A stretch of 64,000 nucleotides of DNA from Stenotrophomonas maltophilia (GCF_006970445.1 NZ_CP033877.1:1806750-1870749); one strand, 5' to 3'. Shown: positions 45,512 to 54,369, counted from the first letter of the stretch. Translations and numbers: made by a program. The notes: generated by a model from the sequence alone, not told the origin.

Positions 45512-46501
45512 ATGCCCTGGCTTGTGATGGGCGCGCTGCTGGGGCTCGCCCTGCTGAGTGCGTTGCTGACCTGGGCAGCGCGGGGCTATGCACTGCGCCA
45601 GCAGTTGATGGATCAGCCCGGCGAACGTCGCAGCCATAGTGTCGCCACCCCGCGCGGTGGCGGCATCGCCATCGTCATCAGCCTGCTGGTGACCGCTGGC
45701 GTGGCCATCTGGGCCTGGCCCGAAAGCACGCCGACCGTGCTGGTGGCCAGCCTTGGGTTGGTGCTGGTGGCCGGCATCGGCTGGTGGGACGACCACAAGC
45801 CCCTGCCGGCGATGCGTCGCCTGCTGGTGCATTTCATCGCCGCTGCGCTGTTGGCCGGCCTGGTCAAGGTGAATGGTGGCAGCTGGCTATTGGCAGCGTT
45901 GGTGCTCGTGTTCACCGCCTCGCTGATCAATATCTGGAATTTCATGGACGGCATCAATGGCATTGCTGCCAGCCAGGCCGTCGTGGCGATGCTGGGACTG
46001 GCGCCGATGCTGCCCTGGCCATATTCGCTGGCTGCCGTGGCCCTGGGCCTGGCCTGCCTTGGATTCCTGCCGTTCAACTTCCCTCGGGCCCGAATCTTCA
46101 TGGGCGATGTCGGAAGCGGCGCGCTGGGGTATGCGGTCGCAGCGGTGCTGGCACTCGCCAGCGTGCGTACCAATATCAACTGGATCCTGCTGCTGGTACC
46201 GGTTTCGCCGTTCCTCGTGGACGCGGGCTTCACACTGCTGGCGCGCATCATTTCCGGACAACGCTGGATGGAACCCCATACCCAGCACGTCTACCAGCGC
46301 GCGGTGCAGGCAGGAGCCAGTCACCCCCAGGTGACAGGGATGTACTTTGCTTTGGGCCTGTTCAGTATTACAGTGTTCAATGTCTGCTCCAATTTGCAGC
46401 CGAGGTGGGAGGCTGCCGTGGCGATCGCGTGGTTCATCGCGCTGAGCGTCCTCTGGCTCCTCCTGCGCAATGGAATGCGCCATCGACAAGGAACTACCTG
46501 A
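45512..46501 (+). CDS. Glycosyltransferase family 4 (WecA/WbpL-like phosphosugar transferase)
   Basis: Initiates a lipid-linked glycan by moving a phospho-N-acetylhexosamine onto undecaprenyl phosphate. The 329-residue protein is polytopic with about ten helices and has the MraY/WecA motifs QPGERRSHSVATPRGGGIA, GWWDDHKPLP (catalytic Asp pair), NIWNFMDGINGIAASQA and FMGDVGSGALGY. A histidine-containing cytoplasmic loop PHTQHVYQRAVQAG follows. It lies 3 bases after lapB and 3 before the CapD/WbpM-like gene, so it heads or joins a surface-polysaccharide module; the exact sugar is unknown. Confidence 0.92.
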   Translation: MPWLVMGALLGLALLSALLTWAARGYALRQQLMDQPGERRSHSVATPRGGGIAIVISLLVTAGVAIWAWPESTPTVLVASLGLVLVAGIGWWDDHKPLPAMRRLLVHFIAAALLAGLVKVNGGSWLLAALVLVFTASLINIWNFMDGINGIAASQAVVAMLGLAPMLPWPYSLAAVALGLACLGFLPFNFPRARIFMGDVGSGALGYAVAAVLALASVRTNINWILLLVPVSPFLVDAGFTLLARIISGQRWMEPHTQHVYQRAVQAGASHPQVTGMYFALGLFSITVFNVCSNLQPRWEAAVAIAWFIALSVLWLLLRNGMRHRQGTT

Positions 46502-46504
46502 CTT

Positions 46505-48418
46505 ATGGCTTCACCCTGGCGGGACAGAATCCTCGGCCTGATGCCGCGTTCAGCCATCGTCTGCCACGACCTCTTCATGGTCTGGGCATGCTGGCAGTTG
46601 CTCCATGCAGGGCGTTACTCGATCCTGCCCAACGCCCCGGCGCTGCCCCTGTGGAACGTCGATACCACCCTGGTCCTGCTGCTGCAGGGCCTGGTGTTCT
46701 GGCGCGTGGGCCTGTATCGCGGACTCTGGCGGTTCGCCAGCGTCAGCGACCTGCTGAACATCTTCAAGGCCAGCTTCATCGGCATGGTGGCCATCGTCCT
46801 GGTGCTGATGTGGAAGCGCTTCGACGGCGTGCCGATGTCGGTGCTGGTGATCTATCCGTTCGCGCTGTCGGCACTGCTCGGCGCGCCGCGCCTGCTGTAC
46901 CGGGCCTGGAAGGACTACCAGGCGCTGCAGTCCGATTCCAGCGCCCGCCGCGTGCTGATCCTCGGCGCCGGTCAGGCTGCCGAAACCCTGGTGCGCGACC
47001 TGCGCCGTTCCGGCAACTTCGAGCCGGTCGGCCTGCTCGACGATGCACCGCACCTGCGTGGTGCCAAGCTGCAGGGTCTGCCGATCCTCGGCACCCTGGA
47101 TGACGCGCCGACGGTGGTCCGCGAGACCGCTGCCAAGCTGCTGGTCATTGCCATGCCGTCGCTGGATGCCGCAGGCATGCAGCGTGTGGTCGCGATCTGC
47201 GAAAGCACCGGCGTGCCGTTCCGTACCGTGCCCAAGCTCAGTGACATCCTGCAGGGGCAGTCGCTGCCAGGCCAGCTGAAGGAAGTGGCGATCGAGGACC
47301 TGCTGGGCCGCAAGCCGATCATGCCGGACTGGAACCTGATCCGGGGCTGGTTGGGCGGGCGCACCGTAATGGTCACCGGTGCCGGTGGTTCGATCGGCTC
47401 GGAGCTGTGTCGCCAGTGCGCGCGGCACGGTGCAGGTCGCATCATCCTGCTGGAGATCAGTGAACTGCTGTTGCTGACCATCGAAGGCGAGCTGCGTCGC
47501 AGCTTCCCCGATGTCGAGATCGAGGCGGTGCTGGGCGATTGCGGCGACCCGGCGGTGATCCGCCACGCGCTGTCGCTGCACCCGGTCGATACCGCTTTCC
47601 ATGCGGCCGCCTACAAGCATGTGCCGGTGCTGGAGCGCCAGCTGCGCGAAGCGGTGCGCAACAACATCCTGGCGACCGAGAACGTCGCCCGCGCCTGCCT
47701 CGAAGCGCGCGTGGAGCATTTCGTGTTCATCTCCACCGACAAGGCGGTTGACCCGGTCAATGCGCTGGGTGCGAGCAAGCGCTACGCCGAGATGATCTGC
47801 CAGAGCCTGGACCAGAAGTCCACGCATACCCGTTTCGTCACGGTGCGCTTCGGCAATGTGCTGGCGTCGGCCGGCAGCGTGGTGCCACTGTTCCGCGAGC
47901 AGATCCTGCGCGGTGGCCCGGTCACTGTCACCGACCCGGAAGTCAGCCGCTACTTCATGACCATTCCCGAGGCCTGCCAGCTGATCCTGCAGGCGGCCGC
48001 GTCGGCGTCGCATGGTGCGATCTACACCCTCGACATGGGCGAGCCGGTGCCGATCCGCGTGCTGGCCGAACAGATGATCCGCCTGACCGGCAAGCAGCCG
48101 TACAAGGACATCCAGATCATCTATACCGGCCTGCGTCCGGGCGAGAAACTGCACGAGACGCTGTTCTATTCGGACGAAGACTACCGCTCGACCGCGCACC
48201 CGAAGATTCTCGAGGCCGGCGTGCGTACGTTCTCGCGGGACCTGGTACTGGGCAATGTTCCGCGCCTGCGGGAGGCGATTGCCAGCTACGACACCGCCAG
48301 CATCCAGGAAATCCTGTTTGCGACGATGCCGGAATTCTCGCCAATCGAACAGGATGCTTACATTTCATCCGCTAAAGTCGTGCCTTTCCCGGCACGTGAG
48401 GCCAACAGGCACCAATGA
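46505..48418 (+). CDS. CapD/WbpM-like UDP-N-acetylhexosamine 4,6-dehydratase (membrane form)
   Basis: Makes a UDP-4-keto-6-deoxyhexosamine for O-antigen or capsule. 637 residues: four N-terminal membrane helices, a first Rossmann domain (RRVLILGAGQAAETLVRDLR, about 155-260) and the extended SDR domain (VMVTGAGGSIGSELCRQ). The segment FISTDKAVDPVNALGASKR carries the serine-threonine and K425; the residue four before that lysine is L421 where WbpM-type enzymes have Met and most SDRs Tyr. RPGEKLHETLF near the C terminus fits. Its last codons overlap galU by 4 bases. Confidence 0.93.
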   Translation: MASPWRDRILGLMPRSAIVCHDLFMVWACWQLLHAGRYSILPNAPALPLWNVDTTLVLLLQGLVFWRVGLYRGLWRFASVSDLLNIFKASFIGMVAIVLVLMWKRFDGVPMSVLVIYPFALSALLGAPRLLYRAWKDYQALQSDSSARRVLILGAGQAAETLVRDLRRSGNFEPVGLLDDAPHLRGAKLQGLPILGTLDDAPTVVRETAAKLLVIAMPSLDAAGMQRVVAICESTGVPFRTVPKLSDILQGQSLPGQLKEVAIEDLLGRKPIMPDWNLIRGWLGGRTVMVTGAGGSIGSELCRQCARHGAGRIILLEISELLLLTIEGELRRSFPDVEIEAVLGDCGDPAVIRHALSLHPVDTAFHAAAYKHVPVLERQLREAVRNNILATENVARACLEARVEHFVFISTDKAVDPVNALGASKRYAEMICQSLDQKSTHTRFVTVRFGNVLASAGSVVPLFREQILRGGPVTVTDPEVSRYFMTIPEACQLILQAAASASHGAIYTLDMGEPVPIRVLAEQMIRLTGKQPYKDIQIIYTGLRPGEKLHETLFYSDEDYRSTAHPKILEAGVRTFSRDLVLGNVPRLREAIASYDTASIQEILFATMPEFSPIEQDAYISSAKVVPFPAREANRHQ

Positions 48419-49293
48419 GCAAGCGAATTCGCAAAGCAGTTTTCCCGGTGGCAGGACTGGGAACGCGTTTTTTGCCAGCAACCAAGACTGTGCCGAAGGA
48501 AATGCTGCCGATCATTGATCGGCCGCTGATCCAGTACGCCGTGGATGAAGCCATCGAAGCCGGCTGCGACACGCTGGTGTTCATCACCAACCGCTACAAG
48601 CACGCGGTCGCCGACTATTTCGACAAGGCCTACGAACTGGAGCAGAAGCTCGAGCGCGCCGGCAAGCAGGAGCAGCTGGAGCTGATCCGCCACGTGCTGC
48701 CCAATGGCGTGCGCGCGATCTTCGTGACCCAGGCCGAAGCGCTGGGCCTCGGGCACGCGGTGCTGTGTGCCAAGGCGGTGATCGGCGACGAGCCGTTTGC
48801 CGTGCTGCTGCCCGATGACCTGATCTGGAATCGGGGTGCCGGTGCGTTGAAGCAGATGGCCGATCTCAACGAGGCCAGTGGTGCCAGCGTGATCGCGGTC
48901 GAAGACGTGCCGCACGAAAAGACCGCCAGCTACGGCATCGTCGCCACCGAGGCCTTCGATGGCCGCAAGGGCCGCATTTCGCAGATCGTGGAAAAGCCGA
49001 AGCCGGAGGACGCGCCGAGCGACCTGGCCGTGGTGGGCCGCTACGTGCTGAGCCCGAAGATCTTCGAGCTGCTGGAACAGACCCAGACCGGTGCCGGCGG
49101 TGAGATCCAGTTGACGGATGCGATTGCCGAGCTGCTGAAGACTGAAGAAGTCGATGCCTATCGTTTCGAGGGCACCCGCTTCGACTGCGGCACGCACCTG
49201 GGTCTGGTGGAGGCGACGATCCGCTTCGCGCTGGACAACCCGAAGCTGGCCGGCCCGGCGCGCGAGAAACTGGCGGCGATGCTGGCGGAATAA
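48415..49293 (+). CDS. galU: UTP-glucose-1-phosphate uridylyltransferase
   Basis: Makes UDP-glucose for LPS core, trehalose and capsule sugars. The nucleotide-binding start AVFPVAGLGTRFLPATKT with PKEMLPIIDRPLIQYAVDEA, the DDLIWNRGAG loop, SYGIVATEAF, EKPKPEDAPSDLAVVGRY and GTRFDCGTHLG are all family marks. 292 residues is normal. It is translationally coupled to the CapD/WbpM-like gene, linking UDP-sugar supply with glycan assembly. Confidence 0.96.
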   Translation: MSKRIRKAVFPVAGLGTRFLPATKTVPKEMLPIIDRPLIQYAVDEAIEAGCDTLVFITNRYKHAVADYFDKAYELEQKLERAGKQEQLELIRHVLPNGVRAIFVTQAEALGLGHAVLCAKAVIGDEPFAVLLPDDLIWNRGAGALKQMADLNEASGASVIAVEDVPHEKTASYGIVATEAFDGRKGRISQIVEKPKPEDAPSDLAVVGRYVLSPKIFELLEQTQTGAGGEIQLTDAIAELLKTEEVDAYRFEGTRFDCGTHLGLVEATIRFALDNPKLAGPAREKLAAMLAE

Positions 49294-49338
49294 GGGTTTT
49301 ATCAAGCGCTCCGTCAGCGCTTTGATTGATACGTGGGG

Positions 49339-49442
49339 GAGGGGGCGGATGGCCCTCTCCAAAACACGCCAAAGCCCTTCCATGGTGCTCGATGGCGCCA
49401 TCCATGGCGCCAACGGTTTTGGAGAGGGCCATCCGCCCCCTC
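49339..49442 (-). repeat. Composite long-stem element, copy 6 (reverse, divergent core)
   Basis: Perfect 27-base arms (49339-49365 and 49416-49442), the longest here. On the minus strand the core reads GTTGGCGCCATGGATGG, GAGCACCATGGAAGGG, CTTTGGCGTGTT: the inner hairpin is shared with copy 5 but the second half has drifted. CTGTCGAGAGG stands where the others have CTGTCGAAGG. Confidence 0.83.
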
Positions 49443-49496
49443 TCGACAGTTTCCGTGCGGCGCGGACGGGAAGGGCGAAATCAAAGGCAGAAGCAC

Positions 49497-49533
49497 AAGC
49501 AAAAAAGGCAGCCATAGGCTGCCTTTTTTGCTT
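49497..49533. terminator. Bidirectional intrinsic terminator
   Basis: AAGCAAAAAAGGCAGCC and its complement around an ATA loop give a stem with T runs on both strands. It can end the galU transcript from the left and the thiolase operon transcript from the right. Confidence 0.88.
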
Positions 49534-49536
49534 GTT

Positions 49537-49575
49537 GGGGCCAGAGCCCTTTGCGCAGCAAAGGGCTCTGGCCCC
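49537..49575. repeat. Perfect 18-bp stem with GCA loop
   Basis: GGGGCCAGAGCCCTTTGC-GCA-GCAAAGGGCTCTGGCCCC in two arms of 18. It is the sister of 8392-8432: same ends (GGGGYCAGA) and the same GCA loop, with different inner arms. Confidence 0.88.
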
Positions 49576-49630
49576 GGCCTTTGCCCCTGCCTTTGCTCAC
49601 CCCTCCGCCGCGTGGAATGTTGGCTGGCAC

Positions 49631-49728
49631 GGGTGGGCGAGGCTGACCGGGACTGTCAGCGGCATGGATGCCGCTGCCAAGCCCCCAGGGACGGGTTCAC
49701 GGCGTGTCCCGGGCAGCCTCACCCACCC
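49631..49728 (+). repeat. Composite long-stem element, copy 7
   Basis: 23-base arms (49631-49653 and 49706-49728) complementary at 21 positions. The core is close to consensus: TGTCAGCGGCATGGATG, CAAGCCCCCAGGGACGGG, TTCACGGCGT. It lacks the GACAG leader hairpin and the hexamer tract. The rest of the 480-base gap holds only copy 6, the terminator and the GCA-loop palindrome. Confidence 0.83.
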
Positions 49729-49773
49729 GGGCCCCACAGCAAACCGAAATGTCCGCCGACAACGCTTTGAACC

Positions 49774-50982
49774 TTACAGCGCTTCGAAAATACCCGCCGC
49801 GCCCATGCCGGTGCCGATGCACATCGTCACCATGCCGTACTTCTGCTGGCGACGACGCAGGCCGTGCAGCAGCGTCGCGGTACGGATCGCGCCGGTCGCA
49901 CCCAGCGGGTGACCCAGTGCGATCGCGCCGCCCAGCGGGTTGACCTTGCTCGGGTCCAGGCCGCAATCGCGGATCACTGCCAGCGACTGCGCGGCGAATG
50001 CTTCGTTCAGTTCAATCCAGTCCAGCTGGTCCTGGGTCAGGCCGGCCTGCTTCAGTGCCTTCGGGATCGCGGCAATCGGGCCGATGCCCATCACTTCCGG
50101 GCGCACGCCGGCCACCGAGAAGCTGACGAAACGGGCCAGCGGGGTCAGGCCGTAGTCCTTGATTGCCTGCTCCGAGGCCAGCAGCACGGCACCGGCGCCG
50201 TCGCTCATCTGCGAGGAGTTGCCGGCAGTGACGGTGCCGCCGAACTGGCCGTTGCGGAACACCGGGCGCAGCTTGGCCAGGCCTTCGGCCGAGGAATCCG
50301 GGCGCGGGCCTTCGTCGGTGTCGGCGATCTTGTTGCGGGTGATGATGCGCTGGCCATCGGCCAGGTCCGGCAGGTGCGAGACGATCTCGTACGGGCTGAT
50401 CTCGTCCTTGAAGTCACCGTTCTGGATCGCGGCCATGGCCTTCTGGTGCGAGGCGAGGGCGAAGGCGTCCTGGTCTTCGCGCGAGACCTTCCACTCTTCG
50501 GCGACCTTCTCGGCGGTGATGCCCATGCCGTAGGCGATGGCAACGTGGTCGTTGTCGAACACACTCGGTGCCATGGCGATCTTGTTGCCCATCATCGGCA
50601 CCATCGACATCGACTCGGTGCCGCCGGCCAGCATCAGGTCGGCGTTGCCCAGGCGGATCGCGTCGGCGGCTTGCGCCACGGCCTGCAGGCCGGAGGAGCA
50701 GAAGCGGTTCACGGTCTGTGCGGCGATGGTGTTGGGCAGGCCAGCCAGCAGCACGCCGATGCGTGCCACGTTCATGCCCTGCTCGGCTTCCGGCATGGCG
50801 CAGCCGATGATCGCGTCATCGATGCGGTTGACGTCCACGCCCGGGGCCTGGGCGACGACGCTGCGCAGGACGTGCGCAAGCATGTCATCGGGGCGGGTGT
50901 TGCGGAACATGCCCTTGGGCGCCTTGCCGACCGGGGTACGGGTGGCGGCGACGATGTAGGCGTCCTGGATTTGCTTGGTCAT
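49774..50982 (-). CDS. Acetyl-CoA C-acyltransferase (thiolase, FadA/FadI-like)
   Basis: Last step of beta-oxidation: cleaves 3-ketoacyl-CoA with CoA. The 402-residue protein has the acyl-forming cysteine C95 (TVNRFCSSGLQAV), the NEAFAAQSLAVI segment, the histidine motif GGAIALGHPLGATGAI and the C-terminal base cysteine in VTMCIGTGMGAAG. Together with the upstream multifunctional enzyme it completes the cycle. It is the third gene of the minus-strand unit headed by a TetR regulator; two hairpins lie between it and the dehydrogenase gene. Confidence 0.93.
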   Translation of the reverse strand: MTKQIQDAYIVAATRTPVGKAPKGMFRNTRPDDMLAHVLRSVVAQAPGVDVNRIDDAIIGCAMPEAEQGMNVARIGVLLAGLPNTIAAQTVNRFCSSGLQAVAQAADAIRLGNADLMLAGGTESMSMVPMMGNKIAMAPSVFDNDHVAIAYGMGITAEKVAEEWKVSREDQDAFALASHQKAMAAIQNGDFKDEISPYEIVSHLPDLADGQRIITRNKIADTDEGPRPDSSAEGLAKLRPVFRNGQFGGTVTAGNSSQMSDGAGAVLLASEQAIKDYGLTPLARFVSFSVAGVRPEVMGIGPIAAIPKALKQAGLTQDQLDWIELNEAFAAQSLAVIRDCGLDPSKVNPLGGAIALGHPLGATGAIRTATLLHGLRRRQQKYGMVTMCIGTGMGAAGIFEAL

Positions 50983-51012
50983 TGCAGTGATCTCTCGAAT
51001 TTTTTAGCCGGA

Positions 51013-51073
51013 GTGCCGACCAACGGTCGGCACCCACCAGAGGCAGAGGGATGCCGACCAGGGGTCGGCACCC
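51013..51073. repeat. Tandem REP-like hairpins between the two beta-oxidation genes
   Basis: GTGCCGACC/GGTCGGCAC (51013-51033) and TGCCGACC/GGTCGGCA (51052-51071) stand in the 99-base gap. They may protect the upstream part of the mRNA and lower the downstream gene. Confidence 0.8.
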
Positions 51074-51081
51074 GCCATCAA

Positions 51082-53454
51082 TCAGTTACGCAGCGGCTTG
51101 CCGGTCTTCAGCATGTGCGCGATGCGGGCCTGGGTCTTTTCCTGCTGGGCCAGTTCGACGAAGTGCTTGCGCTCCAGGGTCAGCAGCCACTCTTCGTCGA
51201 CCAGGGTGCCGCGGTCGACCTTGCCGCCGCACAGCACGGTGGCGATGCGCTCGGCGATCTCGTAGTCGTACGGGCTGATGAAGCGGCCTTCCAGCATGTT
51301 GACCAGCATCATCTTGAAGGTGGCGATACCCACGTCACCGGCCACCTGGATGCGGCGTGCCGGCAGCGGCGGACGGTAGCCCGCTTCGGCCAGGGCGCGT
51401 GCTTCGGCCTTGGCGATGTGCAGGGCTTCGTAGCTGTTGAACACCACCTTGTCGGTGCTGCGCAGCAGGCCCAGTTCCTTGGCGTTGACCGCCGAGTTGG
51501 AGACCTTGGCCATCGCCACGGTCTCGAAGGTCTTCTTCAGTTCGGCGAACACGTCACCGCCCGGGCCAGCGGCCTGCGAGGCGCGCACCGCCAGTTCTTT
51601 CAGGCCACCACCGGCCGGCAGCAGGCCGACGCCGGCCTCGACCAGGCCGATGTAGCTTTCCAGGAAGGCCACGGTCTTGGCGCTGTGCATCTGGAACTCG
51701 CAGCCACCACCCAGCGCCAGGCCGCGCACGGCGGCAACCACCGGCACCAGCGAGTACTTGATGCGCTGGCTGGTGCGCTGGAAGTTGGCCACCATTTCTT
51801 CGAACTGGTCGACCTTGCCGGCCTGCAGCAGGCCGAGGGCACCGGCCAGGTCGGCACCGGCGGAGAAGGGTTCCTTCTGCTGCCAGATCACCAGGCCCTG
51901 GAAGTCCTTCTCGGCGCGGCTCACGCATTCCTGCAGGCCGTCCAGCACCTGGTCGGACACGGTGTTCATCTTGGTCTTGAAGCTGACCACGGCGATGCCA
52001 TCACCGTCGTGCCACATGCGCAGGCCGTCGTTCTCGAACACGGTCTCGCCCGGCGCGAACTTTTCGCCCAGCAGCGGATCCGGGAAACGCTGGCGCTGGT
52101 ACACCGGCAGCGACGAGCGCGGCAGCTTGGCGTTGCGCGACGGGCTGTAGCTGCCTTCGGCGGCATGCACGCCATCGCGGCCATCGAACACCCAGTCCGG
52201 CAGCGGGGCGTTGCTCATGCTCTTGCCGGCGACGATGTCATCGGCGATCCACTGCGCGACCTGCTTCCAGCCGGCGGCCTGCCAGGTTTCGAACGGGCCC
52301 AGCGACCAGCCGTAGCCCCAGCGGATGGCCAGGTCGACGTCGCGCGCGGTCTCGGCGATGTCGGTCAGGTGGTAGGCGCTGTAGTGGAACAGGTCGCGGA
52401 AGGTCGCCCACAGGAACTGCGCCTGCGGGTGCTGGCTTTCGCGCAGCTTGGCGAACTTCTCGGCCGGGTTCCTGATCTTCAGGATCTCGACCACTTCCGG
52501 CGCGGCAGCGCGGTCAGCCGGGCGGTAGTCCTGCTTCTCCAGGTCCAGCACCACGATGTCCTTGCCGACCTTGCGGAAGATGCCGGCGCCGGTCTTCTGG
52601 CCCAGTGCGCCCTTGGAAATCAGCGCGTCCAGCCACTTCGGCGACTTGAAGAACTCGTGCCACGGGTCGTTCGGCAGGGTATCGCCCATGGTCTTGATGA
52701 CGTGCGCCATGGTGTCCAGGCCGACCACGTCGGAGGTGCGGTAGGTGGCCGACTTCGGACGACCGACCAGCGGGCCGGTCAGGCCGTCCACTTCATCGAA
52801 GCCCAGGCCGAACTGCTGGGTGTGGTGGATGGTCGACAGGATCGAGAACACGCCGATGCGGTTGCCGATGAAGTTCGGGGTGTCCTTGGCGTACACCACG
52901 CCCTTGCCCAGGGTGGTGACCAGGAATTCTTCCAGACCTTCCAGCACGGCGGCATCGGTGGTGGTGGCCGGGATCAGCTCGGCCAGGTGCATGTAGCGCG
53001 GCGGGTTGAAGAAGTGCACGCCGCAGAAGCGGTGGCGCAGCTGCTCGGGCAGCACGTCGGCCAGCTTGTTGATGCCCAGGCCGGAGGTGTTGGAGGCCAG
53101 CACGGCGTGGTCGGCCACGAACGGGGCGATCTTCTTGTACAGGTCCTGCTTCCAGTCCATGCGCTCGGCGATGGCCTCGATGATCAGGTCGCAGTCCTTC
53201 AGCTGCTCCAGGCCGGACTCGTAGTTGGCCGGGGTGATGGCTTCGGCCAGCGACTTGCTGGCCAGCGGCGCCGGGCTCAGCTTGCCCAGGTTGGCGATCG
53301 CCTTCAGCACGATGCCATCGGCCGGGCCTTCCTTCGCAGGCAGGTCGAACAGCACGGTGTCGACGCCAGCGTTGGTGAGGTGGGCGGCGATCTGGGCACC
53401 CATGACGCCGGCACCCAGCACGGCGGCGCGGCGGACTAGCAGGGAATTGGACAT
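51082..53454 (-). CDS. 3-hydroxyacyl-CoA dehydrogenase/enoyl-CoA hydratase (FadN-type order)
   Basis: A 790-residue enzyme for two steps of beta-oxidation. Here the dehydrogenase comes first (NAD site AAVLGAGVMGAQIAAHL, residues 11-27; active histidine in GVHFFNPPRYMHLAEL; NTSGLGINKL) and the crotonase domain second, about residue 480 onward (PFSAGADLAG oxyanion site; LALGGGCEFQM and EAGVGLLPAGGGLKEL with the two glutamates). This order is that of B. subtilis FadN (789 residues), opposite to E. coli FadB/FadJ. 39 bases follow the TetR gene and 99 precede the thiolase. Confidence 0.93.
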   Translation of the reverse strand: MSNSLLVRRAAVLGAGVMGAQIAAHLTNAGVDTVLFDLPAKEGPADGIVLKAIANLGKLSPAPLASKSLAEAITPANYESGLEQLKDCDLIIEAIAERMDWKQDLYKKIAPFVADHAVLASNTSGLGINKLADVLPEQLRHRFCGVHFFNPPRYMHLAELIPATTTDAAVLEGLEEFLVTTLGKGVVYAKDTPNFIGNRIGVFSILSTIHHTQQFGLGFDEVDGLTGPLVGRPKSATYRTSDVVGLDTMAHVIKTMGDTLPNDPWHEFFKSPKWLDALISKGALGQKTGAGIFRKVGKDIVVLDLEKQDYRPADRAAAPEVVEILKIRNPAEKFAKLRESQHPQAQFLWATFRDLFHYSAYHLTDIAETARDVDLAIRWGYGWSLGPFETWQAAGWKQVAQWIADDIVAGKSMSNAPLPDWVFDGRDGVHAAEGSYSPSRNAKLPRSSLPVYQRQRFPDPLLGEKFAPGETVFENDGLRMWHDGDGIAVVSFKTKMNTVSDQVLDGLQECVSRAEKDFQGLVIWQQKEPFSAGADLAGALGLLQAGKVDQFEEMVANFQRTSQRIKYSLVPVVAAVRGLALGGGCEFQMHSAKTVAFLESYIGLVEAGVGLLPAGGGLKELAVRASQAAGPGGDVFAELKKTFETVAMAKVSNSAVNAKELGLLRSTDKVVFNSYEALHIAKAEARALAEAGYRPPLPARRIQVAGDVGIATFKMMLVNMLEGRFISPYDYEIAERIATVLCGGKVDRGTLVDEEWLLTLERKHFVELAQQEKTQARIAHMLKTGKPLRN

Positions 53455-53493
53455 GGTGTAGGGCCTTTGTTGGTCAGCAGTTACTGGGTGGAA

Positions 53494-54147
53494 TCAAAGG
53501 GAAGCGGGCAGGGCGCTGGCGCGTGCGGCGGCGCGGAACCCGGCTTCGGCGAAATGGATCAGTTCGTGGGCGGCATGGGCACGATGCGCCGCTTCGGTGA
53601 CACCGGCGGGACGCTTGATCAGCCCGAAGTCGGCCATGGCATAGGTGAGCGAGCCGGCCAGGAAGTCCAGGCGCCAGTACAGCTCTTCCTTGCTCAGGTC
53701 GGGCGCGCATTCGGCGATCGCCTTGCCGAACGCACGCAGCACGTGGCCGTAGTGGTCGGACAGGAATTTGCGCAGGTTGTCGTTCTTCTCGGCGTAGGCG
53801 CGGGCGATCACGCGCACGAAGGCGCCGCCGTTCTGGCGGTCCTGGGCCAGCGCCAGTGCCGGCTCGACGAAGGCGGCCAGCACCGGGCGCAGCTGCCCGG
53901 GGTGTTCGCTGCGGGCGCGTTCGAGCTGCGACAGGCGGGCGCCGGTCATCTCGTCCATGCGGCGGCGGAACACCTCGTTGACCAGGTTTTCCTTGGAGCC
54001 GAAGTGGTAGTTGACCGCTGCGATGTTGACGTCGGCCTGGCTCGTCACCTGGCGCAGCGAGGTGCCGGCGAAGCCGTGCTGTGCGAACAGCTCCTCGGCC
54101 GCGCCGAGGATCCGGTCCTTGGTCGAGAAGTGGGCGGGTTTGGCCAT
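53494..54147 (-). CDS. TetR family regulator, PsrA-like
   Basis: A 217-residue TetR repressor. The N-terminal helix-turn-helix (TKDRILGAAEELFAQHGFAG, TSLRQVTSQADVNIAAVNYHFGSKENL in two parts) is very like Pseudomonas PsrA, a sensor of fatty acids; the C-terminal ligand domain starts at about residue 60. It heads the beta-oxidation genes on the same strand and has a PsrA-type operator just upstream, so it probably represses itself and the operon until long-chain acyl compounds bind. The start MAKPAHFSTK is preferred over the longer open frame. Confidence 0.92.
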   Translation of the reverse strand: MAKPAHFSTKDRILGAAEELFAQHGFAGTSLRQVTSQADVNIAAVNYHFGSKENLVNEVFRRRMDEMTGARLSQLERARSEHPGQLRPVLAAFVEPALALAQDRQNGGAFVRVIARAYAEKNDNLRKFLSDHYGHVLRAFGKAIAECAPDLSKEELYWRLDFLAGSLTYAMADFGLIKRPAGVTEAAHRAHAAHELIHFAEAGFRAAARASALPASL

Positions 54148-54164
54148 CGGCGGGCGGACCTTAA

Positions 54165-54180
54165 TCAAACGATTGTTTGA
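54165..54180. promoter_or_regulatory. PsrA-type operator upstream of the TetR gene
   Basis: TCAAAC-GATT-GTTTGA is a perfect 6-6 inverted repeat, 18 bases before the start codon. It fits the described PsrA box (S)AAAC-N2-4-GTTT(S). This position overlaps where the promoter should be, as expected for repression. Confidence 0.8.
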
Positions 54181-54275
54181 TACTAGGACCAGACGGTAGC
54201 GTATGGCATTTTGCAGTGCAGCAAAATTGCCCGCAGCGGTCAGAATCCGCTCAGGTGGGTGAATGGGCGCAAAGG

Positions 54276-54349
54276 GTAGTGCCGGCCGCTGGCCGGCAAC
54301 CGCGGGCAGCCCATGGGGCACCAGCCTGCCGGCCAGCGGCCGGCACTAC
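54276..54349. repeat. Dimeric SMAG repeat
   Basis: GTAGTGCCGGCC...GGCCGGCA and its inverted copy ending GGCACTAC, in the gap between the divergent TetR and ndk genes. Same type as 10080-10144 and 39055-39128. Confidence 0.87.
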
Positions 54350-54369
54350 CACGCTGCCGCTTTATCTTT

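Noticed and set aside
49864..53439. An 1191-codon plus-strand frame across the thiolase and dehydrogenase genes
   Set aside because: Antisense shadow; the minus strand carries complete catalytic motifs of two known enzymes.
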